A stretch of 64,000 bases of DNA from Isoetes taiwanensis (taxonomy: Eukaryota > Streptophyta > Lycopodiopsida > Isoetales > Isoetaceae), in assembly GCA_021234155.1 (NCBI GenBank), contig JAJEKV010000026.1, positions 15,864,283 to 15,928,282 on the forward strand. Reading direction: 5' to 3'. This document shows positions 42,981 through 56,053 of the stretch, piece after piece. The position numbers and the translations under genes were made by a program. The notes beneath the pieces were generated by a model. That model was given only the letters and a program-made list of their open reading frames with translations. It searched no databases and was not told the origin of the DNA. The first letter of the stretch is position 1. Every line of letters begins with the position of its first letter.

Positions 42981-44224
42981 CTCCTCAAACAAGGCTTCTT
43001 CTTAAATATTGAAGTCACTAAGGGCCCGCTAATAGAGAGGCCCTATTAGCGAAGGCTGATAACAAAGCCCGTTAATTTGTGGATGGCAATAATGCCACGC
43101 TGCAAACGAAATGACCTCGGACATGGACATGGGCATGACGAAAAATACTATCTATCTATCTCATCCTTATCTTTAGGTAAAAAGAAAGAAGATAAGATAA
43201 GAGTTTTTTTATCGTCCACGAGGTTGGCTCCTTACATGGGCCCTCAGAGGGCCAACCTTATCCCTCACGAAAAATGTCTCAAAAACTTGGACCCATTCAA
43301 TTTTTGAATCAAATCAACTATATTTTAAAACCCACTTCGATGGGCGAAGCTAGTCTGCATCTCTCGCTTAAGGGCCTTCACGCTAACCTCATTCCTAATC
43401 AAAGTATCTCAGCCATGGACTTATTCAATTTTTTGATAACATCCTATGCTCGTATCAAGTCATCGATCAACTATATTTTAAATCCACCTCGATTTTTCTA
43501 TGATTTATATAATGTAAAACCTATATAATAATTTAAAAGTATAAAACTTTAAGGCAAAAACAAAACAAAACATTCGTTCATGTTGGGTTCTGTGATGACA
43601 ATCATTCTAGAAGAAGTACTTTGTTGCCGAAGGAAAACCACCTCAAAATATAATATTTTTATAGCCCTATGTGCACATGTGGACATTGTTGAGAGTCATT
43701 GTTCTTGTTAGTTCATAATTAAATTACTGTATGTGATATGACCTATTTTGCATTGGCGGCAAAGTCACATTGACTTTTAAAGTTATGATGACGACATTTC
43801 GCCTTTTCTATTGTTCCAAATTAAAATCTATAAGAAATTTATCGTATACGGCCGCTCAACCCACGCAGAAAAGAAGTTTTGTGCTAAGTCGAATAGATCT
43901 CAATTTTGGACATCCTTGAGATGCGAAAAGAACATGCGGGAGTTGCACCTGCACTATTACCTTTGTTTTGCATCAAGGACCTACATGGTGCCCGGTTACC
44001 TCATGTTTTCAAGATTTTGTAGCAAAAATTGTGAATACAAAGTGCACAACAAGATATGGTGGGAATATGTAGTTGGATTTTGTATTGAAAATGATGTAAC
44101 AAAAAAAAAATTACAATAGACTCAAATATATGCATTGGACAAATGCATGAAGAGACCCGCTTCTTGTGCCTCTTAGACACGCGTCAGAGATGGGTTGACA
44201 GGCGTATAGCGCCGCCGCTAATCG

Positions 44225-47200
44225 CTAACACTCCCCCATCAGCCGGACTCTAGGCGACGGCCGCCTTCTCGATATATCTTCAATTGCTCACGAAAAACAG
44301 TCTAACTTATCTCGAGAGAGTGACTTTGTCGACAAATCTGCTATCATATCTTCGTTGGACAAGAGAGCAAGTTAATTATTCCATTCTTTACTTGCTCTCT
44401 GATAAAGTGATATCCGTGTCAATGTGTCTCCGCTCTTGCATGATACTTGGAAGAATAGGCTAATTCCACAAAGACTTTGTTGTCACAATAGAGAATGGTA
44501 GGTCCTTCTTATGAAGCATGATTCCCCTTAGTAATTGTCTTAATCATATTACTTCTTGTGTCTTTGCGTAGCAGCAGCTATATACTCAGCTTCAGTGCTT
44601 GATAGTGCAACTATAGGTTGCTTTTTACTCTTCCAAGAGATAAGACAATTTCCCAAATAGAATATGAATGCTGAAGTGGATCGTCTTGTATCTTGCTCTC
44701 CAGCCCAATCCGCATCACACTATCCATAAAGTTGAAATGAGTCAGGACTGGTTTTATAATTCAGCACATAATTCTTGGTTCCTCCAATATATCTCATTAT
44801 TCTTTTGACAACAAGCCAATGAAGGTGTCCTGGATTATTCAAGAATTGGCTCAATACTCCAACTAAATATGCTATGTCTGGCCTCGTGCACAGGGCCAAA
44901 TAATTTAGGGAACCAATTGCATGTCTATATGGGACATCCTTCATTGCATCTCTCTCTTGCTCAGTAGAAGGGGACATATCATTTGTGTATGAGATATTAG
45001 ATTCCATAGGTGTTGCTGCAAGAGTAGCTTGATCCATTCCAAACCTATTCAAGATATCATCAATATAACATGCTTGACTTAACTTCATCCATCCATTTTT
45101 GCGGTCTCGGATGATTTGGATTCCAAGAAAGTGGTGCACCTCCCCCATGTCAGACATCTGGAACTCGGCTGATAGCTGGCTCTTCCTTAATTAAGGAGAA
45201 CAATAGAATTTTCCAATAATAGGCAGTCATCAACATATAAGGCAACCATAACAAAGAACTTCCCCATACGGTGCACATATACATTACCATCAGCAGAGGT
45301 ACTCCCAAAACCGAGACTAAGAAGGTGACCATTCATGCGATCAAACCAGGCTTTAGGGGACTGCTTCAAACCATATAATGCCTTTTTGAGTTTACACACC
45401 AAGTTCTTGTGGCCAGCCTTCACATAACCTTCTGGTTGAGCCACATAAACTTCTTCATTTAGTGTGCCATGTAAGAAGGCAGTTTGAACGTCTAACTGAT
45501 GGACCTCCAAGTTGGATTGAACCGCTATAGCAAGTAGAGTTCGAATGGATGACATACGCATCACGGGAGAAAATGTATCTGTAAAGTCAACACCAGCAAT
45601 TTGTGAGAACCCACGGGCAACAAACCTTGCTTTAAAACGCTCGACTTGGCCTACAGCATTGCGCTTGAATTTAAATAGCCACTTGGTAGTGACTATCTTT
45701 CTTTCAGGCGGGAGAGGAGTGAGTTCCCACGTGCCATTCTTCAGTAAGGAATCATACTCAGATTGCATGGCTTGTCGCCATTGCTTGGCATGGGGACCTG
45801 ATAAAGCTTCTTGAACAGTTAATGGTTCTTGAGAGGCTTCATCGAGAGGCACCAAATCAATAGATTCATCATCTTGAATGATCATGTTCATCCATCGCTT
45901 ATGGGTTCCTTGAGAGGCTTCTAATGCATCAGCCGCCTTTGAAGAAAGATAACTGATTCTGCCAGATCTAGTTGAGCCGCGATTTGGTTTATTAGAATCC
46001 ACTGTTGTAGGAATACCAGCAATACGACGTTCCTTTGTCTTGTGTGATCTACCAATATGTCGCTCTTGTCGAGATGAAGGGCCCGACAGGTCGGGATCAA
46101 GAGGAGGCGGATCCGCAATATCTCCTAAGGCTTCAAAAGGCTTAAGTGCGACATCAGAATCAATAACATCATCAGAGGGATGTGGAATAGTTGCACTAGT
46201 AGATGGATGATTGGGCTCCCCCAGAATCTTCCATAAAGCAATCAACCAATTTCTCCAGGTTAAGGCTCTATGCACTAGAACCTCTATCATAGGCTTGGTA
46301 AGATCTCCATAAAAGATATTCTCATTAAAGATAACATCTCCAATACGCCCAATTTGCAAGCGCCTACTTGTGAGGTTATATAGTCGATATGCTTTGGCTT
46401 CAAGAGAATACCCCACAAAGACACATTTTTTGCTCTTGTCCTCCAACTTGTGTCTGAGTTCATCAGGAACATGAGCATAGGCAAGGCACCCAAACGTGCG
46501 CAAGTGGCCAAGAGAGGGCACTCGATTCTCCCACAACTGGCATGGAGTTGATTTTTGAAGAGCCGCAATAGGTAAGCGGTTTCTAAGATATGCGGCAGTC
46601 ATGATGGCTTCTCCCCAAAATTTATCAGGCATCCCAGCTAGTTTGAGCATGCATCGAGCACTTTCAACTAAAGTGTGGTTCATCCGTTCAGCAATGCCAT
46701 TTTGTTGAGGTGTATAGGGGGTAGTGTATTGATGAACGATGCCATGCTCGGCACAATAATGGTCAAAACGGCCTGAAAAATATTCTCCTCCTCCATCACT
46801 TCGCAACACTCAAATCCTTCGTCCAATTTGGGTTTCAACTTCGGCCTTGAATAATCGAAACATGTCAAAGACTTCAGACTTCCTGGCAAGCAATCGCACA
46901 GTGAAAAATCTTGAGAAGTCATCAATAAATGTGAGGATGTACTTTTTCTTGCCAAGAGTCAAAGTTCGCATTGGGCCACATAGATCAGAATGAATAATCT
47001 CCAACGGACCCATGGCTCTAGTGCTTTCTCCTACAGGAAAGGGGGCTCTTTTGTGTTTCCCTAAAATGCAAGCTTCGCAAAAGTCCATATCATCATTGCC
47101 TTCAATAGGATCTAGACCAGAGACCATATTGGACCGGGATAAAGTTTGGAGAGCTTGCTCATGAACATGCCCCAAGCGATTATGCCACAACTTTAGATTT

Positions 47201-48670
47201 GATGGTTTGGGCTTAATGGCAAGGGCTTAAGGAGGTTCCATAAGTGTGGCATCCAATTGATATAAGCCTTCCACTCTAGTGCCCGTGGCTGCTACGGCTT
47301 CCTCAACATAAGTAATATAGCACTTGTTGGAGTGAAAGGTGACATGGAAACCTGCATCAGCAATCTTACCCACAGAGAGAAGTGTCTGGGTTAAGCCGGG
47401 AACATAGAAAACATTTTGAATCTCTTTGGGGATCTCACCAAGATGAACTAAGATAGTTCCTTTCCCACATACTTGATAAGATCGGCTATCTCCCACATAA
47501 ACTTGTTGCTGGTTATTAAGAGATTCATAAGTATGAAAAATCTCCCTTAATGGCGTCATGTGCATAGAAGCACCAGAGTCCAGCCATATAACCCGATTTT
47601 GAGTATGGTTCTCAAAAGTAGATGCGATAAATAGTTTATTACCAGTTCGAGATTCATTTTTCAGATCAGAAGAAGAAGATGGTTTACCATGATCATTCGG
47701 CAGTCTCACGCGACAATCTCGGGAACGATGCCCAAGTTTCCCACATCGAAAACACTCCACTCTTCCATTTCGAGAGGGGCGTCTAGAATTATAAGGCGTA
47801 CCACCATCTTGCACTTGACTCCCACGGGCAGCATAAGTGCGAAGTGGTTTCTGGCCAAAAGCAATCCTCCTTTTGCGCATAAAGAATGCAGCATTTTTGG
47901 AATTACCTCCATCAGAGATCTTCATCTTTCTCTCTTCTTCCATAAGGGCAGCAACAAGGGTATCCATAGTTTGATTGGGAATGTTCACAACGTGGTGACA
48001 ACATGTTTATAATCGATGCAAGGCCTTTAAGTAATACCGCCTATCCGGTCCTCCATAGAAACAATGGCGCTTGACCGAGCCAATTGCACAATAAGGGAAC
48101 GATGCGCTTAAATATTCAGCAATGGCTTCACTAGACTCCATCTTTAGGTCAAATAATTGTTGCTTAAGGGACAACTCACATGCCTTACCGGAGCTTCCAA
48201 ACGCGGTTAATAAAGTGCTCCAATTATGATGTGCAGATTTGGTAAGGTCTATCAAATGCACATACTCCTCTCCAAGGGCTAAACCAATGGTGGTGAGGGC
48301 CTTGCGATCCCGTTGTTCCCACTCGAAATTTTGGCGCCTCAACAGTTTGGGTTTTGTCCCATCCACTACTCCCCAAGTGGCTTCTCTCATTAGCATCAAT
48401 TGTAATTTTGTGGACCAGGTATGAAAATTATGGCCAGTAAATTTTTCTAGAAACTTTTCAAGGAATTTCTCCAACCCTTGAGATGAGGACCCAGCCATCT
48501 TATAGTTTCTTAAGAATAAAATAAATGCCAAATAAACGCAAATACTTGGCTTCAAGAAAAGGAGAGGCGCTAAAAAACGCTTTATCTTCTCTTTTGGCAA
48601 CAACAACAAGGGAATTTGGGTCGCCGAATGTAAGAACGGCCGCTTTTGAATGCGCCGCTCACTTTCGGGT
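44225..48670 (-). mobile_element. copia element, second copy (in A')
   Basis: Parts: gag start ATG 48498, frame broken near 48000-48110; gag-protease 47988-47227 with CFRCGKLGHRSRDC and VIWLDSGASMHMTP; integrase 47190-46810; integrase-RT in one 540-codon ORF 46809-45187 ending ALYVDDCLLL; RNase H to about 44340, here better preserved than in the first copy ([12 protein letters not shown] is readable near 44570-44610). The TAA between protease and integrase and the TGA at 46810-46812 are shared with the first copy. Confidence 0.88.
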
Positions 48671-49947
48671 TGTTTGGGGTCTGGGTTCGGGAACTCCTGC
48701 AAGACAGCCCTTCTGTGAGGACCCGTGGATCAAACAGGAGAATCCGATAACTGTGTCACGCGGGATTTGCAAAAGAAACTAAGGAAGGGAAAAGAGAAAG
48801 AACAAAAAAGAACAATGAAGAACACAATGAAGAGAACAAAACTCTTTGATATCAATTGAGATACATGAGCTCTCGAATCGAGAAGGCGTAAGTGAGATAA
48901 GACTAAAACTCATCTACCCCCGTGAGGGCTAGATCTACTCATATATATAGTACAATGGCCTTTGGCCCAATATAGATACTCTGTCAAAAGCTCGGTCGTC
49001 GACCTCGAAGGAGGCCTGATTTGCAGGAATGTTGGCGGCGCTCTTGAGACCCCTGAATGGCGCAGATGGTGACAAATAGCGCCATTTCTCTGGCCTCCTC
49101 TTGGTCCCGGCACGGCCTTGATCAAGCAAGTGGGTCATGCGGCAGCTTGGTCTTCATGGGCCCTTGGATGACCGACTGTGGCCTGATCAGGATCCTTGGC
49201 CTTGACCTGGTCCGTCGGTGCATAAATAGTCCTGTATTTGGACGTACAGGACTAACACTCCCCACCAAACGACACTCGTGGTGTAGAAAAGGAGGAAGTG
49301 TTTTTGATGGCGGAACCCGCTTGGAAAGTGATCCTCACGGGAATGAGGACAGCGCCATTGTGGTAATTGCCGTGAGATCCCGGCGTGTTTGAAGAGCTTT
49401 CCGTGAGTGTTGAGCCCAAGTCACGGATCTCTGCATCAATGAGAAATTTGGAGCATACCATTTCTTCAAGGGCAGCATGTGCCTCGAAAGGGACGAAACC
49501 GCATTCCATGAGAAGGCAGTCCGAGGTCGGCGGCACCGACGCCGGCATTCGGGACACAATAAAAGATAGGACGCCGCCGATTTAGCGAGCTTATCGAGGC
49601 ACTTGAGAGCAGCAATGGCCTCCCGCTTTGACGGTGAACTGAAGAATCCGGTGAGGTGGCGGCATGCTCCAAGAAGGCATCAAGGCCATGGACAGCATGA
49701 GCGGGCGTTTGCCAACCACGCTCATTGGCAATATATATCCAATTTTTGGTTTGGTCCAAGGTGGCACCATCCTCCCAAATGGAGCGTCTGACAAAACGTG
49801 GATCCCATCGGAGATCCGTCGAGATCTCCACCCAGCGTGGCCTTCCAGGACCTTTGTCCAAAATGGAAGACGTCAGTCTGAGGTAAGAAACCTTAGGCGT
49901 GCAGGTGCCCCTAATGAAGCATAAGGAGATTGAGCCAAACCCGTGGG
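48671..49947 (-). repeat. Copy of the Tat-like LTR and post-pol ORF end (in A')
   Basis: Matches 15534-16820. The coding frame of the post-pol ORF C-terminus is broken in several places between 49080 and 49620. No other part of the Tat-like element follows. Confidence 0.85.
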
Positions 49948-49974
49948 ATACTCCTATGCCGGGAGATACTGTGG

Positions 49975-51179
49975 GATACGTGGAGTTAGCAGTTACTGGG
50001 TTTGCAGGTTCTAAAGTTGTGATTGAGTTTTCGCAGAACATGGACATTACGATGTAAATGAGACTTGTGCAGGAGTGTGAGCGAACTTTGCCAGAGTTCC
50101 TTATTAACGATTATAAGGATGTCAAGTCCTCTAAGTAAATTGAGGCCATTTCTAATAGAATTGAAATGAAAGACCTCTAAATGAACTGAGGCAATTTTTA
50201 GCCTAAAGGGATGGACTTGAATATTTCTGATTGTGGACTCAATCAGGGTTGCAACCATGGATTTGGTTGTGGTATACATTTCTAGTTGTGGATTCAACTA
50301 GGGTTGCAACCATGGACTTGGTTGTGGTAAATTATTTTCTGATTGTGGATTCAATCAGGGTTGTAACCATGGACTTGGTTACGAAAATTTTTAGCCTAAA
50401 GGGCTGGACTTGGAAATTTTTAGCCTAAAGGGCTGGACTTGACAACTTTTTATTATGCAGGTTGTAGCCATGGACTTGGTTGTGTCAAATTTGCCATATA
50501 ATTTCTTGATCGAGGACGATCAATCCCGAGAAGGGGAGGAATTGATATGGTTGAAGGTTAATAACTAATAATGGTGCTCGGGGAGTGGCCTTGCATGGAA
50601 CAATATTTATTGATATGATCAAGTAAGAAAGCCATCTAGTATATCTAAGCCTTGATATTATCAAAGAGAGAGCTAAAAATAAACCTTGACCTTTATTTAG
50701 AAGCAAAAAGGCAAAAAAAAAAGTGTTGTTACCTATAAATAGAAGGGCAACTTTGAGACGTGATATCTCGGTGAGCACAACTCAGAAATTGGCGATCCGT
50801 ACTGTGTTGAAAAGCCCTTGAAGTCTAGTTTCTAGATTGGGCTTGGTTGTCTATAGAATCCTTACGTTTAAAAGTTATGCGCAGAAAGGTGCATAGGGGT
50901 CTAAGTTGATCGCACAAACTAGATCCGCTTCTTCCTATGTTGTTGATGTGCCTAGCCTACCTTCTAGTATCTTTTTCTTGTTCCTTGCTTGATCATATCA
51001 TTAGAAGGAGTTCATGTAACACCAGTGGTTGGTGGCTAGAGAGAGCTTGTCTTGCGGAGTAGCTTGACTTGGTGACATCTCTTCTAGTTGGTCCTATTGG
51101 GTGGTAAATCGAAAATTTGCGGTGCTTTACTTTCTAATAAGTTGATGAGTTTGCAGGAAGAACGTGTCATTCGGTAATA
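49975..51179 (+). mobile_element. Partial copy of the nested LTR element (in B')
   Basis: Interior from the equivalent of 32498, including the TGGAYT hairpin array (50227-50485), then the 3' LTR (50543-51179). The LTR has real-looking substitutions near 50740-50900 relative to both LTRs at 31-33 kb. The 5' LTR and first hairpin series are absent. Confidence 0.9.
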
Positions 51180-51518
51180 GCTTCTCTTCGACCGTGTGAG
51201 TGGTGGACCCATGTTGACCTAGATAGATGCATAATTAGTGTAATCTCGATAGTACAGGGCTTAACTTAATCCTAGAATTTGAGCTAGATTTGTATGTTAT
51301 AACACTAAGAAACTCTTTATAAATTGAAAGTTTGAGCTAAAAGGTGACACCTCACGTGCGCCAAATAATCCAAAATTTTGGAAGTGCTTCTCGCGCACTG
51401 TGTGAGTGGTGGACACTTTTTGCCTAAACAAACCTAATGTAATTATTCTACCAACACTAATGCCTTGCAGGATTGTACAACATGAAATTGCAGGTCCAAA
51501 CCCTAAAATCCCTAGACC

Positions 51519-51527
51519 TATAAATAG
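51519..51527 (+). promoter_or_regulatory. TATA box of the H3-like ORF (copy B')
   Basis: tataaatag, 112 bp upstream of ATG 51631, identical in context to 34046-34054. Confidence 0.65.
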
Positions 51528-51630
51528 ACCATTAGGGTTCCTCATTTTCACTTTCCTTCTCCAGTTAGCTGCTCTTCGTCCAACAAGGCAATTTTTAGGC
51601 GCCCGGAAGGCGATCGCCCTATTTCAAAAC

Positions 51631-52777
51631 ATGGCCCGGACTAAACAAACTGCAAGGATGGTAGTACCCGACGATTACGTCAGCGCCCAAGTCCTCGCTG
51701 CTCAACAGAAGGCCAGAGAGGCTCAGGAGCGAGTCAGGCAAGAGGAGAACCCGGACACAAATCCCGATGTCGAGGAGGAGGATCAGGAGCAACATAATCA
51801 AGAGGAACACGCCCAAGATACTGAAGAGCAGGAAAACCCTGAGAGTCAGGGTGATGGAGGACAGAACGAGGAGGACGAGGACGATATGACAGAGGAGATG
51901 GTGCATAGAATTAAGAAGATGGAGAAGATGGGGAAGAAGAAGAAGAGGGCAGCAAAAAGAAAGAGGATCGAAGAGAAGCTGGAGCGGAAGAGGCGGAGGG
52001 AGGAGTGCCAGAAGCAGAAGGAAGATAAAGGGAAGGATCCCGAGCTGCCTAAGAAACCCCAGCGCAAGACGAAGTCTACACCAGCTAAGGGGGTCACTAT
52101 AACGGAGCGGGAGCCCGACAGGCTGCCATCTTCATCCTCGGACACTGAGTCAGACGAGGATGAGACAAGGGTCCCCCGCCCAAAGGCTCAGGACCTTCGA
52201 ATGTCGATGCCGAGGAGGAGGAATCGGTGCATCACCCCTTACCCCAAGTGGCGAAAGCCGACAATAGATCCTAAGAAGGGCAGGCCAGCACGAGAATCCT
52301 ATGCACTCAAGCATGAGCAAGAATACAGAAAGAAGTTGAAGGAGTACAATCAATACATGAAAATGTATGAGAAGTACTCGAAGTACTACGAGGAGCACAA
52401 GGTAACATATGTGGAGGGAGGTAGGCCATCAAAGAAGAACACGCTGAAGCCACCCCACATCCCCGAAGAAGCCGATAAAGAGAAAGGCAGATTCCTACTT
52501 CGCGAGAGATGCTCGGGAGATCCGCCATTTTCAGAGGAGCTATGGGCTGTTAATACCACGAGCTGCCTTCGCGAGACTGACCCACGAGATTTTGCAACAG
52601 TTCGACAGCACGAAGAGAGTAACAGATGATATGCTACTCGCATTACAGGAGGCGGCGGAGCAGAAGCTAGTTCAACATTTTGAAGATTCTCTAGCATGTG
52701 CTCTCCATGCCAAGACAGTTCCTTGTATGCCTAGGGACATGAAACTAGCTAGGTCTATTAAGAAAGAAGATTGTTAG
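51631..52777 (+). CDS. Retrotransposon-borne histone H3-like protein, fuller copy (B')
   Basis: ATG 51631 opens MARTKQTARMVV: after Met removal the tail is H3 A1 to R8, K4 kept, residue 9 Met, no S10. A linker of about 190 residues follows, first acidic (EEEDQEQHNQEEHAQ), then basic (KKMEKMGKKKKRAAKRKR and a likely nuclear signal), then Tyr/Lys-rich. The C-terminal ~95 residues form a complete H3 fold: alpha-N AREIRHFQ, alpha-1 LLIPRAAFARLTREI, loop 1 of canonical length, alpha-2 LALQEAAEQKLVQHFED, and alpha-3 with CALHAKTV and MPRDMKLARSIK. The EIRHFQ..LLIP block is CENH3-like. The fold lies in the +1 frame; introns 52421-52490 (70 nt) or 52402-52480 (79 nt) would each restore frame, giving 358 or 355 residues. 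The upstream in-frame extension (from 51406) is rejected because it spans the TATA box. Confidence 0.85.
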
Positions 52778-53482
52778 TTCATTGTAAACACAGAACTTTT
52801 TGTAAATACAAAATTACGTTTTGATCGTGTTAAGGTATAAAATTATAAGTAATCAAGTTGTATTAATGATATCTGCATTTGGAATTAACCAATTTGGACC
52901 AAAACTCAGTGTTTTCGACCCCACCCCTCACCGAGTGCGCCAGGAGCCATTCCGAAAATTTTGGAACTGCCTCTCGCGCACTGTGTGAGTGGTCGGCCAC
53001 TGATCTTTGTCAAGACTTGGCCAAATATAGAAAATAAGGGCACAATCTGACCTAACTCGTCGAGAAAAGTAGGATTTCACCCTTAAATTGTAAATTTTGA
53101 GCTATCTTAGACCCAAACAGAGCCCCACCCCTCACAAAGTGTGCCAGGAGCCATTCCAAAAATCTTGAAAGTGCCTCTCGCGCACTGTGTGAGTGGTCAG
53201 ACCAAATTGGACCTAACTTATCCCAACTACCTCCAAATTAGATGAGATTTGTTGCAATAGGATCCTTAGGATGCACTCTTTAACCCAGTTTGCCTATGAA
53301 TTGCATATGACACACCTCATGGTGATAGGAATACGAACCCTAAAATTTTCCAAACTAGGGTTTGCCTATACAAATAGGACCACAACTCTCATTTGCACCC
53401 TATTCCTTTGCTCCTCACTCCAAGGCAATTTTCAACTCAGGCGCTTCTCCGCTCTGTTTGATAACTCCAGCTGACTCTAACA

Positions 53483-55015
53483 TCATGGCAACATACGCAT
53501 TTAGGTGATGAGTACAGTACTGCTCATGTGGTGGGCCCGGCGTGCTTCGGTCTTCGCTATTTTTGAGAAGGAGATCGATGTGGATGCAACCATCAATGCT
53601 ACTCCCTACTACCAAGAGATCATGGCTGAATTCCATGCCAAGATAGGGCCTTCCCTAGTAGAACTTCTCCCTTGCATAGGATGCTTTGCACCTAGCATGG
53701 CCCTTCGTGCAGCTCTGCAGGACATTCCCAAGATAGACAAATACCTAGAAAATAAGGCTAGCCGCTTGCCCAATTATATGTCAGTAGCTGTAAATAGGAG
53801 GAGATATTTCTCCTACACTGCAGCTGTAGCTATATTCCTATCCCAAGGAGCCCAAACCCAGATAGGAGAACTATCTGTCCAACCCCTAGAGCTCGAGCCT
53901 ATGGCCGTGGCAGCAGGTGAAGAGGAGCAGATGCTCCTGGAGTACGAAGAGGCAGAGCAGGAGGAAGAGGAAGGACGTGGGTCAGACGTAGAAGACATCA
54001 TCGACGTCGACCCGACACAAGAAAGGCAGCAAGCAGAGAAGGAACCCGGGACGCTTGAAGAGGGGCTAAGAGTCACAAGGACAACTCCACCACTTGGGTT
54101 AGGCATCACAAGTCTAACCCCAGTAATCATCCAAGGAGAAGTGTACCTGAGCCTACACGACATTAAGAACCTTCCGTCACGAGGGGCAGGGGGAAGGTGA
54201 TAGAGCGAGCTCTTACATCTCCTAGGTCAGCAACCGGATCTCGGCGACTTTTATCGACCGGGGAACCTTCGGGATTTTCCCATCGCGATCGGGGGGCCCT
54301 GGACGTATAATCGCTAATCATCAACGAACATAGAAGCCTACACCAGCATCAGGCAGATGATGGCTCAGCAGGAGTTGCCCACAGAGGAGGAGTTCATAGC
54401 AATTCAAGAGCACATGGGAATCAGAGGAAAGATGACGACTGCACTCCTACCCAACACCTCGACAGCAGCACCAGTCGAACAGGATAGAGGCAATATCAAC
54501 TTAATATCTTCTAAGTCCATGTTCGACGACTTACAGGAAATGATAGCGGTGCTGCTGGATGAATACTCCCAAGACACGGGCTGCAATCAGATCTGGAGAG
54601 GAGGCGGGGGAGGCATGGCACAACAAAGCCCTCAGGTTCTATTTGCCATTGCTCACTAATGGAAGGATAGCGGTCATACACCGCTAATTCAGCCCACGTG
54701 GAGAAGGAGGAGTTTTTATGCTTATTGCCCTCTCAGGCTTCTAAGACATGCTCGGATGGCCCCAAACGCCGATCATGTCATCATCCTGTCAAGAGGACAA
54801 TAGCTCTAAGCATCTTCGACTTCGCGGTCCCTTATCGGCCCGGTAGGGCAAGTTAGCGTCACCGCAGCCTATACATCGAGAAGGGTCGAAGACTTGGTGA
54901 TCGCGACTCAAGGAGGCACGGCCACCAACATCTGAGGAACTTGGGCGACCGGCACAACCCAAGTGAAGAAATTTTGGAGGGCAACCCAGCCTTATAGAAG
55001 ATTCCAAGAATAGAA
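53483..55015 (+). pseudogene. Second accessory ORF, copy in B'
   Basis: Matches 36016-37554. The start region is damaged (53485-53570) and there are breaks near 54180-54310 and 54540-54610. The intact middle (53505-54200) has the same acidic stretch. Confidence 0.8.
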
Positions 55016-55189
55016 TTGTTTATTCTTGAATGTAAAAATATTATATCGTATGAATATAAGTGGTGATATTACATGTTCTCTTGATATATTTTGTCCCCAC
55101 AACTATATCATCAAACAAACAAATGCAATAACAAACAAAGAACTAATCATCGAAAGTGCAATCTAATGTGTGTGCAGCTAGAGCACCCA

Positions 55190-56053
55190 GGGAATGTGGA
55201 ACGAGATAGACAACCTCACGGAAGACCGCGGACACCCGCTAGGCAATTTCAGCCAAGGAACCTTGTTCCAGGAGTTTGAGGCACCAATCCCAGAAGAAAA
55301 AATATCGCAGATAAGGTCGGACATCCACGAAATAAAAGCCTTACTGGCGGCGAGGAGGGTAAATGGGACCCGAACCCGTAATGTCCAACTACTCAAAACG
55401 CCACCGGTAGAAAGGCATCAAAGCAAAGAAGAGAAGCCTTGAGAAGGAGATCACCCAGCACGGACTCCTCTAACTCTAGTTCCGACTCAGGCTTTGAATT
55501 GGAAGAGCAAGAGAACGATCCACAGGACCACTGGGAGGGTCCCAACCATGATAGGGGCAGAATGCAAGCCGACTATCAGAAGAAAGTTGACTCGGCACTG
55601 AGCAATGTGTGGAAAGCCAGGAAGTTAGAACAGTTCTCAGGAGACGACAGGTCTGGAATGGAAGTCGAGGAATGGTTGGATGAAATGAGGGAGAATGGGA
55701 ATGCTTATAGCATGAAGGATAAGGACAAGAGCAGAGTAGCAACAGCCAACCTTAAAGGAGCAGCCAGGATTTGGTGGAAAGGCTATGCCAAAGCCCATGG
55801 GTTAAGGGGATAGATGCATATTCAAGAAGTTCACCAAAGCATTTAAGCGTCATTATGTACCAAGGAACACGTGCCATATGATTACCTTGGGTTCTATAAT
55901 AGTTTGGGCGAGGGCAATAGATAGTCGGAAGTACAGAAGAGTTCATGAAATTTTGAGGCTCCTATGTCGAAATTAAATTATGAAAGACATGCGATGAGGG
56001 TACATTAGAGAGCTTGAATGAAGAGGAGATGAAAATTTGGTGAGGCAATAAAC
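55190..56053 (+). pseudogene. gag N-terminal half, first unit in B'
   Basis: Carries KLEQFSGDDRSG, EEWLDEMRENGN and LKGAARIWWKGY (55439-55813), then breaks down and ends at the join to the GC-rich spacer. Confidence 0.8.

Larger units (their letters stand above)
42681..49947. repeat. Duplicate A' of 9560-16820
   Basis: Collinear near-copy, 7267 versus 7261 bp. It starts inside oxidase exon 1 (ggtcatactgtgggata) and runs through the oxidase promoter, the whole copia element and the Tat-like LTR, to ccaaacccgtggg in the post-pol ORF. The copia in-frame stops and the copia/LTR join are shared, so the block was copied as a unit. Differences are clustered small changes, many at CAG/CTG. Confidence 0.93.

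Noticed and set aside
45545-45814. Plus-strand ORFs opposite the copia and gypsy pol genes
   Set aside because: They mirror codon structure of the real minus-strand genes (also 14544-14891, 47689-48012) and have no motif or promoter of their own.
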